From: Desulfurococcaceae archaeon AG1
GTDB taxonomy: Archaea > Thermoproteota > Thermoprotei_A > Sulfolobales > AG1
Direction: 5' to 3'
Assembly (NCBI GenBank): GCA_003116855.1
Contig: BEWT01000010.1
Location: forward strand, 33,329-97,328
DNA length: 64,000 nt
Shown in pieces: positions 18,537 to 26,022 of the stretch (positions are counted from its first letter, which is position 1; each line of letters opens with the position of its first letter). Below the pieces are notes generated by a model. That model had not been told where the DNA came from. It saw nothing but the letters and a program-made list of their open reading frames with translations, and searched no databases. The translations under genes were made by a program, and so were the position numbers.

Positions 18537-19976
18537 CTATGTGGATATGCATCTAAGCATTTCATCAACCTCGGCGTTAGCCTCGCTAAGTATCTTACCC
18601 TTTTCCTCAGCTCCTCCCCCTCCATATATGATCCTCTCGTCACCAGGGATCACTACCTGCTCCTTAGATCCTTTTGAAGCACTTGCGAGAGCGTACCATC
18701 GAGGGAAAGGATCTGTGAGCATGTCTTTATAAAGCTCCCTATAACTGCCTATGAAGAGAGGCCTCAATGTAACCATGTTCACGCATCTAGCAAGCTCGTA
18801 GGGTTTGTTAGAAGCCCTCTCCTCGATCCTCCTGAAGAGCTCGTATGGCATCCTAGCCTTTAGATCTTTGAGAAGGTATTCAGCCCCCACGCCCTTTGGA
18901 TCTAGGTCTAACAGTATCCCCAGAATCTCTTTCCCCAATATCGATGGAAAGCCTCTATAGCCCTCCCTAACATCTAGATCCGTATGGTATATTGGATAGA
19001 GATCCTGGAGGTTATGGATTGTTATAGTAGGTATCCCCCGCATCCATAGCGAGGGGGCGTCTGTATATGGGTGTCCATAGCCCTCCAGCTCTATATCTAG
19101 GGCTAGTCTTCCAAAGACCTTATACGCGTGATCAGGCGAGGTATAGGAGATCCTTAAGGGGGTCTTGTGAGCCGTATCTATCACTAACCCGATCAGTATG
19201 TTATTAGCATCTATGCTTGCAGCATAGGATCTAGACCCATATCCCCAGTACCAGGCAGGCATCCCGGGATCCCCGATCTCTTCTGCTGTGAAGCTTACCA
19301 GCCTTATTTCATGCCTAGGCGTTCTAAGCTTCCTGCTATGCAGGGCTATTTGGAGAAGAGTCTCCACACCAACGGTATTATCTCTATAGCTGTCGAACCA
19401 TCTATCATGGTGGGCCGACACTAGAATCGATCCCTCGCTCCTGCCCGGTATTATAGCCTCTACATTAGATCCCCTCGACATTCTGATCCTTGTTGCAACA
19501 CTGATCGATACTTTCTTACCAATACCTCTTCTGATCAGGGGGACAGCATCCTCAAGCCTTATATGGACAGATGGTATAGGTGCTGGAGATCTAACCCTCA
19601 ACCCATAACTCCAAACCCCGGAGACAACTATCTTCCTATACCTCGATGGGTAATGGTCATAGAATATAACAGCCCTCGCACCCCTCTCAACAGCCTCATT
19701 ATATATATTCCATATATTATCTGGAAAGCTCGTTGTCGGTGCTATTAAAACCCTATCACTGCAAGAACCTATATCGCTTGTCAAAACACCCTCCACAAAC
19801 CCTCCGGGCGTTGGGGGTATGGGGACGCATTTAATATCATCAACATAGCACTCACCATGCTCCCATAAAGCCACATCGATATCATGGCGCCTGGTCTCTA
19901 GACCCATCTCTTCGAAAGCCCCCTTGATCCTCTCGACATCTATCTTCTCCCTCTCACTCCCAGCTAGTGTATCCAA
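18537..19976 (-). CDS. M28-family metallopeptidase with PA-like insert
   Basis: A 479-residue aminopeptidase-like protein. An N-terminal PA-like domain (about residues 60-165, SCSDRVLIAPTTSFPDNIW) precedes the M28 di-zinc catalytic domain: VSAHHDRWFDSYRDN (first His and bridging Asp), TAEEIG (general base and ligand Glu), VIDTAH (ligand Asp) and IYHTDLD (last His). The second half after the peptidase domain is helical. No signal peptide is seen, so it is probably cytoplasmic and trims peptides. It converges on the dehydrogenase gene with only 2 nt between the two stop codons. Substrate specificity cannot be told. Confidence 0.84.
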   Translation of the reverse strand: MDTLAGSEREKIDVERIKGAFEEMGLETRRHDIDVALWEHGECYVDDIKCVPIPPTPGGFVEGVLTSDIGSCSDRVLIAPTTSFPDNIWNIYNEAVERGARAVIFYDHYPSRYRKIVVSGVWSYGLRVRSPAPIPSVHIRLEDAVPLIRRGIGKKVSISVATRIRMSRGSNVEAIIPGRSEGSILVSAHHDRWFDSYRDNTVGVETLLQIALHSRKLRTPRHEIRLVSFTAEEIGDPGMPAWYWGYGSRSYAASIDANNILIGLVIDTAHKTPLRISYTSPDHAYKVFGRLALDIELEGYGHPYTDAPSLWMRGIPTITIHNLQDLYPIYHTDLDVREGYRGFPSILGKEILGILLDLDPKGVGAEYLLKDLKARMPYELFRRIEERASNKPYELARCVNMVTLRPLFIGSYRELYKDMLTDPFPRWYALASASKGSKEQVVIPGDERIIYGGGGAEEKGKILSEANAEVDEMLRCIST

Positions 19977-20053
19977 TCAGCACACCCAAGAGGTACTTAT
20001 GCTAGGTTCTTTAACGCATCGTTCTGTCTTAATGGTTAGTGCCAGCATGTTAG

Positions 20054-21325
20054 CTAGATCTCTATGTTTATAACATCAATCTCTAGGGGGATTACATCAA
20101 CGCCTAGGAGGGATGAGATGCTTGGGCTAGTCCTGCCTCCGTCTCCTGTTATGGCTTCTTCGGCATAGATGTTTGGGGGTAGTGTGAAGAGGATCTCGAG
20201 GGTTTTGTTAGAGATCCTGAGGATCTTCTCGATCCCCATGTCTCCTCTAACCACTTTCTCGACCCCTCGATAACCAGCCCTAAGTATTCTTGAGGGTGTT
20301 TTCTGCTCAACACCTGTTATCCTTCTGGGTGCTAGGCTCTCTATAAACCTGCTATCAACTTCTTTTTCGATATATATGTGAGCCCTATACCAGATCCTCC
20401 TGACCTTTGCCGGCAGCTCTTCAGCGATCCTCCTACTACCTCTACCAAGGATCTCAACCCTATATGTTGATGAAGACCTGTTGAGGACTTTTGCTAGGTT
20501 TCTGAGATCTCTTCTACCAGGCTCTGGGGATCTTATCTCTATGATCGATTCGCATCCTCTACCAAGGATCCTGTATCTAGAAGTGTCTCTTATAGGGATT
20601 TTGATACTCACATCCCTCCCAAGATCCTTTATATCGCTTCTAGCTATATCTTCTAGAGATCCTCCCCCACGGGGTCTTCTCTTAACACTAAAGCCTCTCA
20701 CAAGCTTTACAAGCCTTGTACTGAGTATGAGTGGTGGCATGACAGCCTCAACAGATCCTCTCTCGAGATCTAGGATCAACATAACCTCAGGATCATCGAA
20801 ATCAGGCGATAAACCATATGTGGTTGCAACACTCTTACCGATCTCCCTTTTAAGCTCACTCCTAATAGATTCCCAGTACTGCAGGGAAAAAACCCTGGCT
20901 ATCTCCTCCTCCGCCTCTACAAACCCCCTAGGAGGTCTTATACCCAGTATGAATCTAGAAGCCCCGAGGTTCCTTATAGAATCCCCGGCTCTTTTTACCC
21001 ACTCGCTTATAAGACTCTCTATCCTTCCCCCGCAGATATAACAAGGCATCGTGCTAGGCGGTTCAGCACCATATATATGTCTATATAGGCTTTGGAAAGG
21101 CTCTCCAGCGTTTCTCGAGATGTTATAGAGCTCATCCCTAAGCCTCTCAGGATCCCTCGAAGCCTCATCATGGTAACCCATGGCTAGGGTGAGCTTTATA
21201 GCCCTACCCCTCTCCAGATTACTCAAACCCCTGCCTAGATTGGCAAAAAGCCTTCCTAAGCATCTGTCACACAATGGATATCTAGCAAGGATCTCTCTAG
21301 AGAGTCTCAGGATCTCGCTCATCAC
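20054..21325 (-). CDS. pus10: Pus10-like tRNA pseudouridine synthase, divergent active site
   Basis: A 423-residue protein with the Pus10 layout. The N-terminal zinc/RNA-binding region has CDRC (19-22) and CYIC (95-98), then a THUMP-like middle, the catalytic core and a C-terminal segment with KTPSRILRAGYRGVEKV, which fits the Pus10 motif (T/V)P.R..H/R.R. Archaeal Pus10 makes pseudouridine 54/55 in the T-loop of tRNAs. The active site normally reads GREDxDxRMLGxGRPF; here it is IRDTSRYRILGRG at 245-257, so the residue aligned with the catalytic Asp is Arg250 by my hand alignment. Either the alignment needs adjustment or the enzyme has lost catalysis. Start MM at 21325, overlapping no neighbour. 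Confidence 0.8.
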   Translation of the reverse strand: MMSEILRLSREILARYPLCDRCLGRLFANLGRGLSNLERGRAIKLTLAMGYHDEASRDPERLRDELYNISRNAGEPFQSLYRHIYGAEPPSTMPCYICGGRIESLISEWVKRAGDSIRNLGASRFILGIRPPRGFVEAEEEIARVFSLQYWESIRSELKREIGKSVATTYGLSPDFDDPEVMLILDLERGSVEAVMPPLILSTRLVKLVRGFSVKRRPRGGGSLEDIARSDIKDLGRDVSIKIPIRDTSRYRILGRGCESIIEIRSPEPGRRDLRNLAKVLNRSSSTYRVEILGRGSRRIAEELPAKVRRIWYRAHIYIEKEVDSRFIESLAPRRITGVEQKTPSRILRAGYRGVEKVVRGDMGIEKILRISNKTLEILFTLPPNIYAEEAITGDGGRTSPSISSLLGVDVIPLEIDVINIEI

Positions 21326-21621
21326 ACAGACTCCACAGCATACTAGGCTTCATAAATATTATTTATTAAACACCGCTAGAGCTTGGCGAATGCTTAATAA
21401 ACCCCTAAAAGAGATAGCTATTGGAAAACCCTCTAATGATGTGTGTGGCGGTCTCTGAACAGTGATGTATTAGGAGCTCGCTGATCGTTTGTCTCCATGA
21501 TTCCGAGGGTTTGTCTATGCTTCAAACATAGCATAGAATGCAACGGATAAATACACTTGGTATAATAAGCACGTCGTTCAACAACGATTCGACGGGATCT
21601 TGATGTGGTTGAAGCTCCTGG

Positions 21622-21833
21622 ATATGGGGGTTGTTTTCTTTTTGACATTAGTAGTAGGTATTTATAGGTTTTTGATTAATATTTGTTCTTGGTGATTATT
21701 TGATCTCGATAGTGACTCTGGATGGTGATGGGAGCAAAGCTCCAAGCCATCCAGAGGATGATCTATCAGTGGATGGGGGTCAAGTTCTGTTTGGCTTGAC
21801 AGAAGCCCATGAACCCATATGGTCGATCTACTA
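21622..21833 (+). repeat. R1 element, copy B (5' two thirds)
   Basis: This copy shows the R1 structure most clearly. A TATA-like gtatttatagg (21658-21668) is followed 26-28 nt on by ggtgattatttgatctc. Hairpin 1 has a perfect 9-bp outer stem (21717-21725 with 21747-21755) and a perfect inner stem ggagc/gctcc (21731-21735 with 21739-21743). Hairpin 2 has atggg/cccat (21773-21777 with 21806-21810) enclosing a perfect gtcaag/cttgac (21779-21784 with 21795-21800). The 3' hairpins of copies A and C are missing. One frame through it is open for about 50 codons. The upstream part of the gap (21326-21621) has no recognisable feature. Confidence 0.68.
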
Positions 21834-21874
21834 TAGAATTGAAAAGGGCTAAAGGGTAATGGATAAAGGTGTAG

Positions 21875-22585
21875 GTGATCGTTGTGGGTCTTGCTAGAGA
21901 TCTGATGGAACTTGGTGCAAAGGCGCTCTTCATAGATCTCGACATGACTCTTGTTGATACTGCTAGAGGCTTGATTATAGCTATGGATATGGTGAGGGGA
22001 GAATTCCCTCTAGAGATCCAGATGGACTCTGATACGAGAGCTGTAATGAAGTCCTATTACAATGGTAGCTTGATAAAGATAAACGAGCCTATGAAGAGAT
22101 GGATCTTCTGGAGATATGTGTGGATCAAATATCTCGAGAATAGGATCTACGGGATCCCGATGCCATGTTCAGAGGATTTCCTAAGAGAGAGTGCTGGTAG
22201 AATGATCACAGCGATAGTAACTGGTAGAGAGGTTGAGACCAGACTCTTCGTGGACGAGCTCAACAGCTATGGCTTCCCCCTAGATATGATTAGCGTCTAC
22301 TCAACCGGAGACCTCGGATTCGGTGTGACAAAGAGAGAGCTCTATGAGCAGTTGGCAAGAAAATATGAGAGGCTCGGTATCCCGAGAAGCTCTATAGTTG
22401 TTATAAGCGACTCACCAAGGGATCTCCTGTTTGCCAACGAGACAGGGTTTAAAGCGATAGGCTATATACCTTTCGACGATAAAGAGGTGGAGGAGATGAT
22501 ATCCAGAGCATCCCATGGTCTTGTTCTCAGAACCCTCTGCCCGAACCATGGGCTCTTTAAAAAACCCGTTATGGGGAATGTATAA
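21875..22585 (+). CDS. HAD-superfamily hydrolase
   Basis: A 236-residue haloacid-dehalogenase-type phosphatase. Motif I is FIDLDMTLVDT (nucleophile and acid/base Asp), motif II is AIVTGREV (Thr), the Lys of motif III lies around residues 180-187, and motif IV is VVISDSPRDLLFAN (acidic pair with DSP). A helical cap domain of about 90 residues is inserted after motif I (C1 type). Substrate unknown; sugar phosphates or phosphoglycolate are common for this shape. The start may be GTG at 21875 or GTG at 21884; the latter has GGTGAT at a better ribosome-binding distance. R1 copy B lies just upstream and may supply or interrupt the promoter. Confidence 0.83.
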   Translation: MIVVGLARDLMELGAKALFIDLDMTLVDTARGLIIAMDMVRGEFPLEIQMDSDTRAVMKSYYNGSLIKINEPMKRWIFWRYVWIKYLENRIYGIPMPCSEDFLRESAGRMITAIVTGREVETRLFVDELNSYGFPLDMISVYSTGDLGFGVTKRELYEQLARKYERLGIPRSSIVVISDSPRDLLFANETGFKAIGYIPFDDKEVEEMISRASHGLVLRTLCPNHGLFKKPVMGNV

Positions 22586-22635
22586 AAAAGATAAGCATGA
22601 TCTTATGAGGGGAGATGCCTCGATCTCTATGGTAT

Positions 22636-23103
22636 CTATAGCTCCTGTGTTCTGTTAGCATACCCGATTGAGTATTTCTTAGGCTTTAGGTTCTCGATGA
22701 TATACTCTGTAGCCTTCCAAGGATCTGAGTGATCACCACACGTATATACATCTACCGTGGCATATGAATACTCTATCCATGTGTGTATAGCTATATGGCT
22801 CTCTGTTACAAGCGCTATCACAGAGACCCCTCCCTTCTTGCCGCCAAAGCTCCATGACTTTACCTCAACTAGGTGCATGTTAGCCTTCTTAGCAGCCTCT
22901 ACTACTAGGTTTCTGAGGAACTCTTCGTCAGATATACGCGAGGGATCTGGGTCATATATGTTTGCGTATACGTGTTTACCAATGATTCTGGTGTCTTTAT
23001 CCTCTAGAACAAGCTCTTGTTCTACAACGCCTCTATTTTCCTCCCCGGCGTTTTTCCCCATTTTTACCCGGTTTCCCTCCTTTTCCATTTTTATTAAAAA
23101 CAT
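22636..23103 (-). CDS. Pyruvoyl-dependent arginine decarboxylase proenzyme (crenarchaeal, AdoMetDC-like)
   Basis: The proenzyme self-cleaves before Ser102 in VTESHIAIHTW to create a pyruvoyl group. The fold is that of S-adenosylmethionine decarboxylase (SpeH), but details fit the crenarchaeal arginine decarboxylase characterised from Sulfolobus rather than its AdoMetDC paralogue: RIIGKHVYANIYD at the start, MHLVEVKSWSFGGKKGGVSV in the middle, and a C-terminal extension LKPKKYSIGYANRTQEL like the ...YADRSS tail of that enzyme. It would make agmatine, the first step to polyamines. The charged N-terminal 35 residues are variable, and starts at Met6 or Met15 are possible. SpeH-type AdoMetDC activity is the alternative. 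Confidence 0.85.
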   Translation of the reverse strand: MFLIKMEKEGNRVKMGKNAGEENRGVVEQELVLEDKDTRIIGKHVYANIYDPDPSRISDEEFLRNLVVEAAKKANMHLVEVKSWSFGGKKGGVSVIALVTESHIAIHTWIEYSYATVDVYTCGDHSDPWKATEYIIENLKPKKYSIGYANRTQEL

Positions 23104-23215
23104 AACATGGAATTTAAGCTTAACTCTGGTTTTTCTGCCTTAACCATGAGAAGACCGAGAAATACCGGGCCGGCTTAAAAGAATATAAGCTCTCTCGCTA
23201 CTGTGTTGGTGGGCT

Positions 23216-23902
23216 TTGGAGCAGGATTTCGTCACGGTTGTTGATCACCCGCTTGCAAAGGCTATTCTCACATCCCTCAGAGATAGAAGAACTGACCAGA
23301 TAGGCTTTAGAAAAGGCCTTGTGAGGCTTGGGAGAATAATTGGTATGGAGATGACCAAGCACCTAGATATCGAGAAGATCTATGTGGAGACTCCCTTAGG
23401 AGTTATGGCCGAGGGGATTAGGATACCTGATATGGAGCATGTAGTCATAATAAATATCCTCAGGGCTGCGATGCCCATGGTTGAGGGGCTTATAAAGATA
23501 TTCCCCAGCGCTAGGCAAGGGATTGTAAGTGCTAGGAGGGTTGAGGAGAAGGGTATGGGTGCTAACTACTCCTTCGACGTTGAGATACATTACATGAAGA
23601 TCCCCAAGATCTATGAGAGGGACACATTGATAATGGTTGACCCAATGTTCGCTACAGGCTCTACAATGGTCTCTGTACTCGACAGGATCCTTAATATGGG
23701 TGCAAGGCCGAAGAGAATATTCTTCACAACAGCTATATCGACCAGAGTAGCTATTGATAGGTTGAGGAGCTTCTTGCTGGATAGAAAGCTTATAGAAAAG
23801 GCTAGGCTGTTCACAGTAGCAATAGATCCTGAGATTAACGATAAAGGATACATAGTACCCGGGCTGGGGGATGCTGGAGACAGGGCCTTTGGATATGGCT
23901 AG
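23216..23902 (+). CDS. upp: Uracil phosphoribosyltransferase
   Basis: UPRTase salvages uracil to UMP with PRPP. The 228-residue protein shows the archaeal UPRTase pattern: TVVDHPLAKAILTSLRDRRT, ILRAAMPMVEGL, the PRPP-binding loop IMVDPMFATGSTM and the C-terminal uracil-binding IVPGLGDAGDRAFGYG. Length is normal. The start is TTG at 23216, with TATA-like gaatataagc about 30 nt upstream. The next gene, coaBC, begins 73 nt after its stop in the same direction. Archaeal UPRTases are typically activated by GTP and inhibited by CTP, but no regulatory element is seen in the DNA. Confidence 0.95.
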   Translation: MEQDFVTVVDHPLAKAILTSLRDRRTDQIGFRKGLVRLGRIIGMEMTKHLDIEKIYVETPLGVMAEGIRIPDMEHVVIINILRAAMPMVEGLIKIFPSARQGIVSARRVEEKGMGANYSFDVEIHYMKIPKIYERDTLIMVDPMFATGSTMVSVLDRILNMGARPKRIFFTTAISTRVAIDRLRSFLLDRKLIEKARLFTVAIDPEINDKGYIVPGLGDAGDRAFGYG

Positions 23903-23974
23903 GGCTACTAACATATTTAGAACGAATAAGAGCCTCCTAACCCTATAGTTAGTGATCCGTCCGGGGTATTTTGC

Positions 23975-25225
23975 TTGGAGGCTGAGCACCCCTCGCGGGA
24001 TATATTCGGGAGGTCGGCGAGGACTCTTCTAGAGCACCACATAATACTGGGGGTAACCTCAAGCATATCTCTATATAGATCCCTGGATCTTGCTAGAGAG
24101 CTTATGAGAAGAGGTGCAGAGGTATACCCGGTAATCTCGCCTAAGGCCGCAAAACTAATATCCCCGGAGATGTGGAGATGGGCTACAGGGAATAAACCCT
24201 ATGTGAGGTTCGGTGGAGAGCTTGGACATATAGCGCTTGCTAGAAGGGCTAGCGGTATGGTGATAGCACCTGCAACAGCTAATACTATTGCCAAGATAGC
24301 CTATGGAATAGCAGATACTAGTGTAACCCTCACTGCTCAAGTAATGATAGGGATGGGTAAAAGAGTGATCATAGTTCCAGCTATGCACGAACCCATGTAT
24401 AGATCAAAGCCTCTTGAAGAGGCTCTGAGGAGATGCGCCGAAATGGGTGTCTCCGTATTACCACCGGTTATAGAGGAGGGGAAGGCAAAGATCCCGAACA
24501 TATCCTTCATAGCAGACAAGGTTGAGGCAACCATACTCAGGGGAGAGGATCTCAGGGGTGTAAAGATACTAGTCACCGCAGGACCTACCAGAGAGCATCT
24601 AGACCCTGTGAGGTTCTTAAGCAACCCCAGCAGCGGTAAAATGGGTGTAGCGATAGCCTCTGAGGCTTTCTATAGGGGAGCATCACCAATACTAATACAC
24701 GGCTCTGTATCTGTACCAATACCACCATGGCTCAGGACTATAGAGATAACAAGCACGGAAGAAATGCTAAGAGCCGTGGAAGCCTCTATAGAGAAAGAGA
24801 AACCAGAATCGATAGTGCTAGCGGCAGCCCCAGTGGATTTTAGATTCTCGGTGAAAGAGTCTCTTAAGATTCCTAGCGAGAAGGGGGCTCCTGAGGTAAA
24901 GCTAGAACTAACCCCAAAGATAGCTGAGTATGTGAGGAAAAAAGCCCCTAACTCCCTGATCATAGGGTTCGCTGCAGAGACGACGGATAGCGAGGAGGAG
25001 CTTGTTGAAAAAGCATATAGAAAGCTTAAGAAATACGGCTTTGACTATGTGATGGCAAACTATGTTGGAAAGCCCGGAACAGGGTTTGGTTACGATACTG
25101 ACGAGGGGCTTATAATAGATTCTAGTGGAAAGATCCTGTTTAAGGGGTATATGCTCAAGCGGGAGTGGGCAAGGATAATAGTTGACATAATAGCCAGGGT
25201 TTCTGGACGCGGGAGAGAGATCTAA
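23975..25225 (+). CDS. coaBC: Coenzyme A biosynthesis bifunctional protein CoaBC
   Basis: A fusion of phosphopantothenoylcysteine synthetase (CoaB) and decarboxylase (CoaC). Residues about 20-185 form the flavoprotein decarboxylase (ILGVTSSISLYRSLDLARE, then IAPATANTIAKIAYGIAD, the PAMHEPMY substrate loop). From about residue 190 the ligase follows with ILVTAGPTREHLDPVRFLSN and SSGKMGVAIASEA, ending in IIGFAAETTD and the nucleotide-binding part. All main blocks are intact over 416 residues. The TTG start lies 73 nt after upp. It converts 4'-phosphopantothenate to 4'-phosphopantetheine with cysteine and, in archaea, usually CTP or ATP. Confidence 0.95.
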   Translation: MEAEHPSRDIFGRSARTLLEHHIILGVTSSISLYRSLDLARELMRRGAEVYPVISPKAAKLISPEMWRWATGNKPYVRFGGELGHIALARRASGMVIAPATANTIAKIAYGIADTSVTLTAQVMIGMGKRVIIVPAMHEPMYRSKPLEEALRRCAEMGVSVLPPVIEEGKAKIPNISFIADKVEATILRGEDLRGVKILVTAGPTREHLDPVRFLSNPSSGKMGVAIASEAFYRGASPILIHGSVSVPIPPWLRTIEITSTEEMLRAVEASIEKEKPESIVLAAAPVDFRFSVKESLKIPSEKGAPEVKLELTPKIAEYVRKKAPNSLIIGFAAETTDSEEELVEKAYRKLKKYGFDYVMANYVGKPGTGFGYDTDEGLIIDSSGKILFKGYMLKREWARIIVDIIARVSGRGREI

Positions 25226-25270
25226 ATATAGGATGAAAACAAACCGTGTAGCATATTATAGCCCATTAAC

Positions 25271-25744
25271 ATGTACAGTGGTGATCCCATGCAGTGTGTC
25301 GAAGAAGGCTCGCTAGCTCCTGACTTCGAGCTAGCAGACCAGGATGGAAAGATCTTCAGGTTATCAAGCATGAGGGGGAAGTATGTGGTGCTATACTTCT
25401 ACCCCAAAGCAATGACCAGAGGATGCACTATAGAGGCTATAGAGTTTAGAGACTCCTACCAGAAGATCTTATCGTTGGGGGCTGTTGTGGTTGGTGTCTC
25501 CAAAGATAGTATTGATAGTATAAAGAAGTTCTCCCAGAAATACGGATTGCCATTCACACTACTATCAGACCCAGAGGGGGTGGTTATCAAGCAATACTGC
25601 GTCCAAGGACCCTTTGGCCTTGCAAGGAGAGTTACTTTTCTAATCGATGATAAGGGTATTGTTAGGAAGAAATGGAATAAGGTAAACCCTCTTGGACACG
25701 CGATGGAAGTTATAAAGGAGATCGAGGCTCTCAGGGGAGGCTAG
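25271..25744 (+). CDS. Peroxiredoxin, Bcp/PrxQ type
   Basis: A thiol peroxidase of 157 residues that reduces hydrogen peroxide and organic peroxides in the cytoplasm. It carries VVLYFYPKAMTRGCTIEAIEFRD, where the Cys after Gly is the peroxidatic residue, with the supporting Thr-x-x-Gly-Cys-Thr. The PrxQ resolving Cys five residues later is replaced by Ile/Ala-Ile, leaving only Cys in QYCVQGP as a possible resolving partner, so it may work as a 1-Cys or atypical type. The likely start is Met7 (MQCVEEGSLAPDFEL) with a short leader after a TATA-like box near 25250. Its stop is directly followed by the ATG of a small zinc-ribbon gene. Confidence 0.93.
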   Translation: MYSGDPMQCVEEGSLAPDFELADQDGKIFRLSSMRGKYVVLYFYPKAMTRGCTIEAIEFRDSYQKILSLGAVVVGVSKDSIDSIKKFSQKYGLPFTLLSDPEGVVIKQYCVQGPFGLARRVTFLIDDKGIVRKKWNKVNPLGHAMEVIKEIEALRGG

Positions 25745-25975
25745 ATGCCCAGATGCTCTGTCTGTGGTAAGGTTTTCCCTGAGGGGCAGGGGATCTATGT
25801 TAAAGTCCGTAACAAAGAGATCTTTTTCCACAAAAAGACATGCGCAACCAAGTTCCTGAGAGAGCTATTACCCCTCCTTGGGCAGGAGTGCATGGGAGCT
25901 GTTGAGAGTGTGCTTGATAGCTTCTCAAAGGCTATAGAGGAGAAGAAGAGGGAGAAGAGACTCCCCGGAACATAG
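25745..25975 (+). CDS. Small zinc-ribbon-like protein, unknown function
   Basis: A 76-residue protein beginning immediately after the peroxiredoxin stop codon, so the two are translated from one mRNA. The N-terminal half has CSVCGK then FFHKKTCATKFL, a treble-clef or TRASH/YHS-like Cys-Cys-His-Cys pattern that could bind zinc or another metal. The C-terminal half is a basic helix rich in Lys/Glu (IEEKKREKR). I do not recognise a named family. The link to a peroxidase suggests a metal or redox-related role, but this is inference. Confidence 0.7.
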   Translation: MPRCSVCGKVFPEGQGIYVKVRNKEIFFHKKTCATKFLRELLPLLGQECMGAVESVLDSFSKAIEEKKREKRLPGT

Positions 25976-26022
25976 GATCCCTGTGTTAAAATCTTTTAAA
26001 CCTCTTTATCTAAATTATTTAA

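Noticed and set aside
21433..21648. Minus-strand 71-codon frame upstream of R1 copy B, and a faint inverted match to the R1 tail near 21469-21497
   Set aside because: The frame lacks coding character. The inverted match shares only gagctc and cgtttgtc-like words, too little to call a second, reversed copy.
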